From Azolla caroliniana (taxonomy: Eukaryota; Polypodiophyta), in the NCBI GenBank assembly GCA_043228905.1, contig JBHGNT010000007.1, forward strand, positions 7,812,001-7,876,000: 64,000 bases of DNA. Reading direction: 5' to 3'. The notes beneath the pieces are model-generated. The model saw only the letters and a program-made list of their open reading frames with translations. It made no database searches and was not told the origin of the DNA. This document shows positions 53,393-63,469 of this stretch, in pieces (the stretch's first letter is position 1; each line of letters starts with the position of its first letter). Both the position numbers and the translations under genes were made by a program.

Positions 53393-54691
53393 CTATAGGT
53401 CACCGTGGACGAATGTCGTTTTTACATCTAGATGAATTAGCTCCAAGTTGTCGACGGCCACGACGCCGAGCATGAAACGAAGGGTCGTCATTTTCACCAC
53501 TAGTGAAAAGATTTCTTTGAAGTCGACACCATATTCTTGTCGAAATCCCTTCGCAACTAATCTGGCCTTGTACATTGGGGTTGTTGAGTCAGACGTCTCT
53601 TTTAGTCGATAGACCCACTTACACGGAAGAGCATGTCGATTCTTCGGCAATTTGACCAAGTCCCAATTCTTGTTTGCCCGAATGGAGTGCATTTCTGACT
53701 CCATCGCCAGATTCCATGTGGCTAAATCAGCAGATGTTGATGCTTCTTCGTAAGACGTCGGTTCTCCGGCGTCGGTGAGGAAAATTCCGAGAGAGTACCT
53801 TTCCGGAGGTTGCGACAGTCTCTTGGATCTGCGAGGTATGACTGAACTAGTCGCATCGGGTGTCAATGTCGGATGGTCGAGAGCCGAGCCATTCGGTTGT
53901 GCCGAATCGGTGGACGTCGGTTCTCCGGCGTCGGTGAGGAAAATTCCGGGAGAGTACCTTTCCGGAGGTTGCGACAGTCTCTCGGATCTGCGAGGTATGA
54001 CTGAACTTGTCGCATCGGGTGTCAATGTCGGATGGTCGGGAGCCGAGCCATTCGGTTGTGCCGAAGCGGTGGATTCGGTGCGAGAGTTATCAGTTTCATC
54101 TGCCGAGTCTTTGGCGAAAGACTTTCTCCAAGCTGCTTCAGTCAGGATTGCGCTCGTGACTTCGGAGTACTTAACAACAGTTGTTGAAGCATTGCACACA
54201 GCTGTAATGAAAATTTCCCATGAAGAGGGGAGACTACTCATGAGTATCATTGCTCTGAGTTCATCCTCGATTGCCGTCCCTTGAGACGCGATTTGGGAGC
54301 TTATGCTTTCGTACTCGTTGAGGTGTGCCTGAACCGAATCGGATTCTTTCATCCGCAAGTTGTAGAGGCATCGGATCAGATACATCTTCGTTGCGGCAAC
54401 CTTCTTTTCATAAGTTTTTGACAATGTTTTCCAAAGTTCAAACATTGTCGTGCATGATTGCACTGTGAAGTACACTAACTCTGACAAGTGCATTCGAATC
54501 GTGGCGCGGACGATTCTGTCAAGCTTTAGCCACTCGTTTGCCTTGTGTGCTTCTAGAGGATTTTCATTCTCAATCGGGTCTATCTGATCCTTGACTATGA
54601 GATAGTCCTGCATTTGTTCCTTCCAGAAGTTGAAGTTGGAACCATCGAACCTCCTTAGACTCATCTCCGATGAGCCGGATGTTGATGCCAT
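53393..54691 (-). CDS. Element J Gag-RT fusion protein
   Basis: An uninterrupted 432-codon frame. Residues 1-185 are copia Gag: RRFDGSNFNFWKEQMQDYLI, MSSLPSSWEIFITAVC and STTVVKYSEVTSAILTEAAW. It then jumps directly to the integrase-RT linker (PRRSERLSQPPERYSPGIFL) and [71 protein letters not shown]. Zinc knuckle, protease and integrase (about 700-800 residues) are missing without frame loss. A ~52-residue linker is duplicated in tandem (the second copy begins DSAQPNGSALDHPTL). The frame stops just after the RT finger region. The clean junction suggests a heritable deletion form. Confidence 0.8.
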   Translation of the reverse strand: MASTSGSSEMSLRRFDGSNFNFWKEQMQDYLIVKDQIDPIENENPLEAHKANEWLKLDRIVRATIRMHLSELVYFTVQSCTTMFELWKTLSKTYEKKVAATKMYLIRCLYNLRMKESDSVQAHLNEYESISSQIASQGTAIEDELRAMILMSSLPSSWEIFITAVCNASTTVVKYSEVTSAILTEAAWRKSFAKDSADETDNSRTESTASAQPNGSAPDHPTLTPDATSSVIPRRSERLSQPPERYSPGIFLTDAGEPTSTDSAQPNGSALDHPTLTPDATSSVIPRRSKRLSQPPERYSLGIFLTDAGEPTSYEEASTSADLATWNLAMESEMHSIRANKNWDLVKLPKNRHALPCKWVYRLKETSDSTTPMYKARLVAKGFRQEYGVDFKEIFSLVVKMTTLRFMLGVVAVDNLELIHLDVKTTFVHGDL

Positions 54692-55357
54692 CTGCTTCAG
54701 TTTCGGTTGGTAAGACTCGGTTCGGAGTTGACTACGAACCTTAGTGGGGTGTAGCCAGTCGGCTCACCCGATATCGTTCTAGTCGGTTTTGAACCCGAGT
54801 CGATTTGGTTTCGGATACTTGTTACTGAACCTGCTCGGAGTGACTCCGGTAACTCGAGGGACAGAACCGGCTGGTCTTCCCGAATGTTGCCGAGTTGGAG
54901 TGAGCTTGGTTAGCTTTCGATTGTATGCCGAATACTGATTACACGAAACCGATTGTTTGGGCCGATTCTGCTTCGGATGACTGCAACGATGAGAGGGACG
55001 GATCCAACTGATCCTCCCGAATGTCGATCAGCCGAGTGAAGCACGAAGTGGTTGTTGCCAGGAGACCAATCTGCAACGGGTGGTTACAGCAAGCGGGTGA
55101 ATAGCGTCCGGTGACCTATTCGGATGTTGTTTAACCGAATGAAGCACGATTGGGTCGGTTGTTGCTCAAGGAGCTCCCCTCAAGCAGTTACAATAACAGG
55201 AACAGAGTACAACCGACTGGCTTACTCCAATTTGTGATTTAACACAAGGAGATGCGAGCTTTTTGTTTTTCTTCTCCCTTCTCTGTTCTTCAAAGAAAAT
55301 GAATATAGAATGTTGTGTTGTGCGATGAGACCGGCAGCGGGTTGAAGAACCTCCAAC
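54692..55357 (-). other. Element J leader between primer-binding site and gag
   Basis: 665-bp untranslated leader with degenerate repeats: CCCGAATGTTGCCGAGT, CCCGAATGTCGATCAGCCGAG and CGGATGTTGTTTAACCGAATG-like words at ~120-bp spacing. It may hold RNA packaging signals; nothing specific is recognisable. Confidence 0.5.
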
Positions 55358-55369
55358 GCTCTGATACCA
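55358..55369 (-). promoter_or_regulatory. Element J primer-binding site (initiator tRNA-Met)
   Basis: Minus strand TGGTATCAGAGC, two bases from the LTR. Confidence 0.9.
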
Positions 55370-55371
55370 AA

Positions 55372-55456
55372 TGTTGGGGACAAGGCCGTCAATGCGGAAG
55401 TGCAAGCAACATTCTGATGAAGAAGAACATGTGTATGCATGAGCAAGATAGACACA

Positions 55457-55510
<54 letters not shown>

Positions 55511-55703
55511 CACAAAGGAAACGTTATATTCCAAATAGCAACTGTTTACAAATGACAACCAACCTTTACTAAAGGTTACAAAGTCACTTTATATAGTGAC
55601 TATCCTAGGGCAACTGCCCTTTATGCTATTTACAGAAATGGCCCAAACTTGGGTTGTCCAAATGGACAGTGTGAATACGGTCATTATACACTTGTATTCG
55701 ACA
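55372..55703 (-). repeat. Element J 5' LTR
   Basis: 332 bp. It contains a ~50-bp (GA)n tract at 55458-55508, much longer than in the other LTR (51712-51727), which explains most of the length difference. Confidence 0.93.
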
Positions 55704-55741
55704 GTGCTTGTAGTGTTAACAACTTACCACTAGGGTAAGCT
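55704..55741 (-). repeat. tRNA-like segment, A-box half (other half 51605-51627)
   Basis: Minus strand TAGCTTACCCTAGTGGTAAG followed by TTGTTAACACTACAAGCAC up to the J insertion. Confidence 0.5.
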
Positions 55742-55850
55742 AATTACGACAAAAAGAAGAAGAGAGAGAAAAAGTAGACAAGAGAACAATAACTGAATTT
55801 ATGCTTTTGTAACTAGTGTTCTTCACCTTGATTCTAATCAAGGTGCACCC

Positions 55851-55987
55851 AAGTATTTATACAAGAATGTGGAGGTATGCATGTAAGCTAGGAATATTCT
55901 AGAAAATGCATGAGGATGCATGCAAGCTAAGAAACTTCTAGAGAATGCATGAAGATGCGTTCTCTAGAAGTTTCTTGAAAGTTCTAG
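55851..55987 (-). promoter_or_regulatory. Second heat-shock-like promoter: TATA box with GAAnnTTC cluster
   Basis: Minus-strand TATA box TGTATAAATACTT at 55863-55851. Upstream on that strand are TTCTAGAATATTCC and a perfect 15-bp inverted repeat (GAAACTTCTAGAGAA at 55931-55945 and its complement at 55960-55974), giving several GAAnnTTC cores. The layout repeats 8306-8443, and in both places a tRNA-like segment lies further upstream in antisense orientation. Heat response is not shown. Confidence 0.5.
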
Positions 55988-56037
55988 TGATTAACATACA
56001 ATGTAATAAGTTGAATCTCATACAACAATGCACAGAT

Positions 56038-56101
56038 GGATGTAGCTCAATTGGTAAGGTTTCCCAATAAGACCAGGAGTTCATGGCAACCATCTACATT
56101 C
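56038..56101 (+). repeat. tRNA-derived SINE-like segment, second copy
   Basis: GGATGTAGCTCAATTGGTAA and TACATTCTA ends match the segment at 51470-51537; the B box is degraded (GAGTTCATGGC). Confidence 0.5.
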
Positions 56102-56169
56102 TATCGCGGCATCATGTCTATGACAATGTCTTGATGTAGATAAAAGCTTAGGCCACTAGTCATTGCAGC

Positions 56170-57043
56170 TAATTACCTAGTGATTGTAATCTCAATAGTT
56201 AATCGGTCCATTGTATTCTACACACTTTTTCTACTAACACCAATTACCTTAAATAGCACATTGATGTTAAGATCGTCAACACCACTATTAAGTAACATCA
56301 TTAGACTAGACCTTTTTAAGACAATATCATCTTCTGACTTGCTCATGTTGAGTAAACTATTACGGAGATTATTTACTAGTACAGATATTAGGTTTTCATT
56401 GAGACCATCAAAATCAACTAATTCTTTTATCGATGGATCATTTAATATTCCATAAAGTATTACCTTCTTGTCTTCATTGCTGATGTGCTTGGTTTGAACA
56501 TTGAAATAGTCTACAACCTCTCTCTATGATAGTAGTCTCATTACATCCATTCTCAGTGGTATTCAGATCTACATCACAACCAATACTATCCTTACCTTTA
56601 GTTGATGTGTCTTTCTTATCCTTTACCATTTGACGATGTTTCCTTTTTTTTCGGCCCAATACTTTCGTATCGCTTGTTATGTACTAATAACCTGATCCCT
56701 ATCATGATGATCCATGAGGGTTGTTGATAAACACCCTCCTTCCCCTTCCATCTGGCTTGACATCTTCATTAGTAAATTGAAAAAAAATGAGACGTATGAC
56801 TATACCACATGCAAACAGATTATTTACAAGGGCGATCCCACCGTTTGCCAAAGCACACATTGGCAGTAAGTGATCCTTTGTCGTGGAAAAGTGAACGCTA
56901 CTGAGACGTTGACGATTGCAACCACTATCGGGAGCAGTGTTGGCAAGTATGTGAGTGTGGTGGCAGTGATGACTATCTGCAACAAGAATACACAAAATTA
57001 CTCTGCAATACACAAGATTATACAGAAGATAATTAACAGACAA
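56170..57043 (-). other. Unrecognised minus-strand coding-like stretch
   Basis: Three adjoining minus-strand frames look protein-like. 57043-56702 contains CALANGGIALVNNLFACGIV and TNEDVKPDGRGRRVFINN. 56659-56474 is Lys-rich (KKRKHRQMVKDKKDT). 56455-56200, read on the minus strand, gives DPSIKELVDFDGLNENLISV. A pyrimidine-rich TTCTTGTTGCAG near 56985 could be a splice acceptor; from there another frame reads ITATTLTYLPTLLPIVVAIV, membrane-like. I cannot name a family. It could be a decayed host gene or transposon. Confidence 0.3.
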
Positions 57044-57184
57044 AGATGTAGATGCAATGGTTAGTTAGCAATAGAGGAGTGAATAGTGGCGGCCAAGTGT
57101 TTGAAAGTGGTGGTTTTAGAAGCTACAAGTGGCTAACAGTAATACTGGCACCCAATTCAAGTAAAATCATCAGCGAACCGTGTA

Positions 57185-57400
57185 GCGAATTGTGGCAACA
57201 ATGGAGGAGTGAACTGTGGAAGCAATCGAGGACCGAACAATGGCAACAACTAAGCATACAATGGCCGCAATGGAGGAGCTAACTCAGTCAGAGCGAATAG
57301 TGGCAACAATCCAGGACCGAACAGTGGTGGCAACTGAGCGTATAATGGCGGCAATGGAGGAGTGAACTCAATCGGAGCAAACAGTGGTAACAATCGAGCC
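57185..57400. repeat. ~85-bp tandem repeat, about 2.5 units
   Basis: 57229-57313 and 57314-57397 share AGGACCGAACANTGG, ATAATGGCNGCAATGGAGGA and GGAGCNAANAGTGGNAACAA-type words. One strand would read Pro-rich, the other Trp/Gln-rich; neither looks like a real protein. Confidence 0.75.
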
Positions 57401-57661
57401 TGAATATTCATAAAGTGATGGCCAACGTGATGTGACAATGTATCATGCATAATGGACCTATGAATTTGGTTATAATTATTGTTTCCATTTATGGTGCTTA
57501 TTTATATCATTAAAACATTCTAATGTTTCCAGTTATGGTTTCCATTTATGGTGCTCATTTATATAATTAAAACATTCTAATGTTTCCATTCATGGTGCAA
57601 AAAGGCTAAATCACGGGTAGCTTTTTACATAGCTAATTAGTTATGTCAAGGACACAGCTAA

Positions 57662-58072
57662 TTGTTCCCACTCCCATGTTTTCACCTATGTAGATTATGT
57701 CACATAGAGAGAGAGGATGAGTTCCACTTTACATGCAAGTCTCCAACATACGTCGAGATAAGGACAAAATACGAGACATACTCGGTCCCTCTCCCACCCT
57801 CCCCACTATTAGATACTCTAGATATAAAGAAATTAGTCATATATATCTTAGCGCTAAAACAACATAGAGAGAACAAACTACAAAATGTTGGCGATAACGT
57901 TTTTAAGATTCACCAACATGTAACAAATGAAGTTTTTCAGGGACAGGGGGAGACAACGAATGTGGACACACCTTCACTACTTGGCCTCTTCCTTGATGAA
58001 GCAGAAAACCAAAGAAGAACCAAACGCCCTCGGATGTCGGGTTGCAACTCGACATGGTGTAGAAGCAATTAA
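57662..58072 (+). pseudogene. LINE C-terminal fragment with zinc-knuckle-like motif
   Basis: Near its start, CRLCHIEREDEFHFTCKSPT then YVEIRTKYETYSVPLP matches the CX2C...E-x-E-F-H-F-x-x-x-C-P-x-Y motif at the C-terminus of many LINE ORF2 proteins. The following LLDTLDIKKLVIYILALKQH fits the terminal helix that normally ends them. It may come from the same LINE family as 37690-41400 but is on the opposite strand. Confidence 0.55.
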
Positions 58073-58205
58073 GAAAATATGGGAGCGTGAGCTACACCAC
58101 CTAGAAGCCATGGTTGGGGTACCTTCTACATTGGGACCACGGGTCACACCCACACCAAAACCCTTAGACCTCCCTCTTCTTTTCAAGAGGCTTGAATGGA
58201 AATGA

Positions 58206-61108
58206 CACTAGGCCTAGTACAAAGTCATTTCCTTTATTGAATATGTTACATCATAACACGTTTTGTACAATACTAGAACTCTTTTAGCTTAAGTTCTATT
58301 TTTATATTATTTTTTTTATTATGATTGGACAAATACCCTATTTTGTTGTACACCAATTGTCTCATGGGCCAATTTTGGCCATAGATTACATTAATATATC
58401 TTTCTTTCTTAAATGAATGGATCTGCATTCCCAAATTTTCACATCCTCCATAGAAATAAACGAATTTATGTTGTTTCTAAAAAAGAGATTTTAAAATTCC
58501 CACCTTCCCAAACATGTTTTGATGTCAAATCATTACGATCACGAACTTCTCTATACTAAGAAGGTTCTCGGGATAAAGGTTTTGACATTGTGGTTATCTT
58601 CATCTTATGCTTTTTTACTAAGAAGACAAAACTTGCAATAGAAAGCTTCCGACAAAGGGCATTTTCATAGTTGCCTCTTTTACTGAGAAGGGTATTGTTG
58701 GTCCAATGGTTTCAACCTTGGGCTTCTTCATTCCTATTATGATTAGAAATACAACCTTGAAAACAACAATACATTGTTCGTGATATATCAAGTGTGGAAC
58801 TCATAGAGAGCTTATAGCAAATGTTCTCAACACAAATGTGTCATTAGCATTGAGAACTAGGATGAGATTGAGCATATCCATTTGTCAATATTGCATAGAA
58901 GCTGCGACTACACAAAAGTTCACACATGTTAGCATAGATTGACATATTCGCATTCATTGGGTTTCCTATTCGAATGCAAATGAATACGAATACGAATGGG
59001 TGGTCAAGTATTCGTTTAACCCAAAAAAAAAAACTCTTGTCTTTTTTAATTTCCTAGGATAACAAAAAGGAACTTAACAATAAATAGGGATAATAAAAGA
59101 GGAACTTGGGACTTGACAGTACTAAATTTTTATAATAAATGTATAACCTATAAGTTATAAGTTTGCGTTTTATTTTTAGTAAATAAATAAAATAAAATAA
59201 AGGCTCATTACTTTCTCACTTTTTATTCCCTCAAAATTTATGGATATTTTTATTTTGACATTAAAAAAAGTACTTCAAACTAATCATATCTTCAAAGTTC
59301 ATACTAATCATATTTGTATAATAAATATAAAAATATTCGTTTTTTAAAAATTAATTAAAATAAGTTTCATAAACTCTTTTGACACTATAATCTATTAATG
59401 AATAATTGTTCTTTTTTTTCGTGAAATAAATTTATTTTAAGAAATAAATAAATTATTTATATTTATTTTGCAAAACAAATGGTTTTTTAATATTCTTGGG
59501 GCCATTCCGTATTCTCAAATATTGAGAATATTGCGCATCGAGAATATCACGAATATCACGCACGTGTCAATCTATGCATGTTAGTAAAAACTCCTTCCCT
59601 TAGTTAATAGATTTAATTTCTTCCACAAGGGGAATAACTGATAGAATGAGGTTGACCACACACAGTGATATGTTCACCAACATTCCTGTCCCTTACTGTA
59701 TACCCCAGCTCCACAAAAAGATTTCATCAGAACATGTTCAAGCACAGTATAGCAGAACCTAAACACATTATCTACATGCAACAGCCAACACGTGTGTACG
59801 CCATATCTCCATGTTTTGCACCACCTTCATTATTTCAATAGGTTTCTGTATCTTCTGAAATCAGAATTACTCCTCTGTTCTCCTCTCTTCTATTGTTAGC
59901 AATATCCAATACACAAATGGTCTTTCACTCCAGATAGAATGCATAATTCTCTCCTTTCTCCCCTCTCCTAATGCTAGCTGGCTAGCAACAGCCAATATTT
60001 AGATTGTCCGCTCATTCAGATAGAACTCACTATCCTCCAAAATTACATGTTGTCCATGACCACATCTACTCAAACTCCAACTTGTGTTATTAGGTGGATG
60101 ATTTATTCGGCATAACTCATTGTAATGGAAAGATCATGTACCACTATCTAATCTTGAAAGCATACCATCCCTCCAATTAATGAGCACATATATACTTGCC
60201 CATGCAATCAATGCAAAAGAAATCATGGGATGGTAATTAAATAGTACTCTGATTCCTCAGGTCTAGCAAATAAACCTAGTTTGTTATGATACACACAAAT
60301 TAACATGATAAAAGCTTAAATCACTCTTAAAAGACTAGCACGATAGTTTATCATTCCATTTTGCTATAGCTCTACACGTGACTCTTCAGAATTCTGCTAT
60401 ATCATGCAATGTTATATACCATATAACATGAGAAAATCAAGTTATAAGTCTTATGTATGTACATTTAAATCATTCATAAATGGCAAAATGATCAATCATC
60501 ATACACACTTCTCAGCTGAGTTCAGAATGTCTGTAGCAATACACATGAGTCTTCAGAATTCTGCTATATCATTGTGATTTTGTTACATATATCATGACAA
60601 AATTAACTTATTAGTCTTTGTATGTACATTTAAAACATTCATAAACAGCCAAATGATGATCATGATGCACACAGTTCTCCACTTTCAGAGCGCAGAATTT
60701 GTACAAGTTCAAAGAAAGCTAATGTTAGACCACACAGAGAAATTCCAACTTAAGGTTTACTTTCACATACCTCTGGGTCAGGGAGCCAATGTGGCTAGGG
60801 CGTTCCCCTCAAGTCACACAAATCCTCCTATAGAAATATTTTGATGTAGATTCCTAATATAAGGTTAAACAGAAAAATATAAAATGCCTAATGAGTTGGA
60901 TAACTAACCAATCTGGTACCAAATCATATCGAATTTAAGAGTTGGGAGTCTGAACAAGATATCATTTAACTAAACAATCAAGTGTATCTGTGCAAGCTTG
61001 GCTACAAAAAAACTACACAATTCAGAAACTCGTTCTTCTCTTGTAGATGCTGTAGGTCTTAAATCTTGGCCAAAGCTTTACAAATGTCCAGAAACAAAAT
61101 GCAAAACT
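58206..61108. other. Intergenic and 3' flank of the TAF15b-like gene
   Basis: No exon recognised. 60419-60530 and 60540-60660 share an imperfect direct duplication (CAGAATTCTGCTATATCAT and TTATGTATGTACATTTAAA-type words). The first few hundred bases below 61109 should contain the 3' UTR of the minus-strand gene; no AATAAA-type signal stands out. Confidence 0.5.
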
Positions 61109-61196
61109 TCAATATGGTCGAGATCGGTGACCACCTCCACCTCCTCCACCACCGCCACCTCCAAAGCGTCTATCGGGTCCACCACCTCCACCATGT
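61109..61196 (-). CDS. TAF15b: TAF15b-like RNA-binding protein, last exon
   Basis: Acceptor AATCTACAG before 61196. The codon split with the previous exon restores Gly, then HGGGGGPDRRFGGGG and a glycine run to HRSRPY and the stop TGA at 61111-61109. Plant TAF15b proteins end the same way (RSRPY), which supports both exon and stop. RGG/glycine tails of FET-type proteins bind RNA and can phase-separate. Confidence 0.85.
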
Positions 61197-61667
61197 CTGT
61201 AGATTCAAGAGATGATTGTGTCAACTAATCATTTCAACTAATGCAACAATACTCAGAATCTGGTCTACTAAGATTATAGAGTTTTGAAATACAGGTATTG
61301 TGTGCCACAGATTGCAGAAAAAATAGAAACTAAATAGATGTTCACGCATCCCCTCCGAAGCAAGAGAATTTTCATTGCTTAATGTTCTTAAAATCCAATA
61401 CTTGGTTGTCTCACACAGATTTAGGGGGAAATAGAGAAATAATATAGAAGTTAGTTTCTACTTCCCCTCTAGAAACTCCCCTCTAATAACGGATGATTTT
61501 TCAATGTTTATGGTCGTAAAACCCATGAAACTTAGGAGTTCTTTCGTAGCTTTAATCAAAAATATGTTACTAAAATTATAAATAGAAAAAAGTGTGGTTC
61601 AACACAACAGATTTTCTAATTTTAAATAGAAAAGCATTACACCAAGCAAGTTTAATTGCTAACTCAC

Positions 61668-61752
61668 CCTTGGTAAGGGCCTCCTGCACTCGGTCTTGGA
61701 GCAGATTTTTCAGCCATTGCCACCTTGATTTGATTACCTCTCAATACATAAT
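61668..61752 (-). CDS. TAF15b: TAF15b-like RNA-binding protein, exon encoding RRM end
   Basis: 85-nt exon with acceptor CTATTTTTAG and donor GTGAGT. Encodes (D)YVLRGNQIKVAMAEKSAPRP, then SAGGPYQG. RGNQIKVAMAEKSAPR is the last beta strand and linker of the plant TAF15b RRM. The D is completed by G from the upstream exon, keeping the reading frame. Confidence 0.88.
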
Positions 61753-61923
61753 CTAAAAATAGAAAAACAAATGTCAAAAGCTAAGAAAGAATTTGACATG
61801 ACCTAAGCATTTGCAATAAACGACTATGTTCTCAAAAAATTAAATCAGCTGAGACTTGGTTCTGCCAATAAAATGTGATATATTTCAGAACAGAAAGTAG
61901 ATAGGAGTACTGAGCTCCCATAC

Positions 61924-62074
61924 CATTATAGAATCCTCCAGCAGAATGGGCAGCAGAGGGATCTTCATAAACTAGTGCAGCATCCCCTTTGTTTTGCCCT
62001 GAAGAATCTGTATAGATTTTGATATTCCAAGGCCATTGATCTTTGTATCCACGTTTTTGTTTAATCCTTGCAAC
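61924..62074 (-). CDS. TAF15b: TAF15b-like RNA-binding protein, central RRM exon
   Basis: 151-nt exon, acceptor GTTACAG, donor GTATGG. Encodes VARIKQKRGYKDQWPWNIKI, YTDSSGQNKGDAALVYEDPS, AAHSAGGFYN. This is the middle of the RRM, including RNP1 (K-G-D-A-A-L-V-Y), almost identical to plant TAF15b (ARIKQKRGYKDQWPYNIKIY). The intervening introns (61197-61667, 61753-61923) hold nothing else. Confidence 0.92.
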
Positions 62075-63469
62075 CTGTAACACCACTCATAAGTCAAGCA
62101 TACAGGTGGAATTATTAACAGAACGGGGCGAGATTTTAATCAGATCCTGTGTTCTCAACAGAAACATTAAGATTACAGCAGAACACAAATGCAGAAATTT
62201 GGAGAAGACTGAAAAAGATCAATAAAAAAGTCGGCAAGCAAATGTTAAGTAGCATTAACTCTAAAGACTGTTAAATCGGGACGAAATATAAACCATTCAG
62301 TCACATATCCAAACCTTGAAGCACTGGATCTACCACATCCGTGTGCTTTCTTCGCAGAATGCAATTTATACAACGGAAAATCTGGTTTTGAGCCTACTAA
62401 TTACATCACTCACCTACATCAGACGAATATTCCACACTTCTGAGAACAAACCGTGGTGTAATCCGCAATGAGTGAACGCACACAGGCAATCAAAGATAAC
62501 AAGCGAAAACTCCTGCAAGTGCAACAAACACAACTGAACCACATCCCCATGCACTAATCTAAAATTTGTGAGAAGAAAAAGTTGTCATAAACATCTAATG
62601 TGGAGCAAGTGTCCTCAATCAGAATCTCCCATGGACCAGAAGTAAGGGGTTCTACCAACCTGAATCACCTACACTTGCCTTATCCAGAAGCAGGATACAA
62701 ATATCAAGCAGGATGCAAAGATCTGCGAGGTCATCAGGAGAGATCATAAAAAGCCTTCCATTAGTATGACAAAAACAGAAGTGCCATGACACTCGGCATC
62801 TCCTATGCATCCTTTCCTTTTAAATTTTAGAGGGGAAGATCGTCTTACCTGTCCCAGGTTCACATTGCAGTTCACACTAGCTTGTAGTTGAGGTTCAGCT
62901 ACAGTCCTAAAAGTTTCACCTACCGTTCTCCATAAATGGTATTAAGACTCAAGGTCCTAATTCACAAATCAGGGGGTCTGTCTGCTAGAAACGAACCACT
63001 TCATTCTACTTCTCATTAAATAGTCTCGCGTGCTGAATCCGCATGTGCCATGCCTCAGCACCTTTGAATAAGAGATTACGTACAGACTATTTCATTGAAT
63101 CTAGTTACACAAGTATGCCACTAATTAAAGTCTAGTGCCTTTGACTTCTCATTGTAAATGTTCATGATAGAAGAGACATGCTTTAAATCCTATACTAGCA
63201 GAATTAATAGTATCAAGGCAAAGAGATTGCCTCTTGAACATTTGGTGAAGAAATGGATGTTAATATAATGATGTTGCAAGCATCACCAAAACAGCTGTAT
63301 CATGGTACCCACAATTACAAGCTTCACCAAACAGCAGTATCTAAAATTTACATCATCCTCTGAACAGTTGGAAATGTACATAACCAAAAGGGAAAACTAA
63401 TAATTACACTATGGAATTAGCAAGCACTTAACAGAAACAAAAATCCACTACAAGTTCTTATAGAATTAC
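62075..63469 (-). other. Intron of the TAF15b-like gene
   Basis: 1.4-kb intron, donor GTAATT, acceptor GTTACAG. No exon, RNA gene or mobile element recognised inside. Confidence 0.75.

Larger units (their letters stand above)
51628..55703 (-). mobile_element. Copia element J, structurally complete but lacking protease and integrase
   Basis: LTRs at both ends, primer-binding site, gag fused to RT, RNase H and polypurine tract, flanked by a perfect 5-bp duplication GTGCT (51623-51627 and 55704-55708). LTRs differ by roughly 4% plus a GA-tract length change. Protease and integrase must come from another element, so J is non-autonomous. Confidence 0.92.

Noticed and set aside
53775-54284. 169-codon plus-strand open frame
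   Set aside because: It is the antisense of the J Gag-RT fusion, and its length comes from the duplicated linker.
55166-55558. Leu/Ser-rich minus-strand frame
   Set aside because: It is driven by the GA microsatellite in the J LTR.
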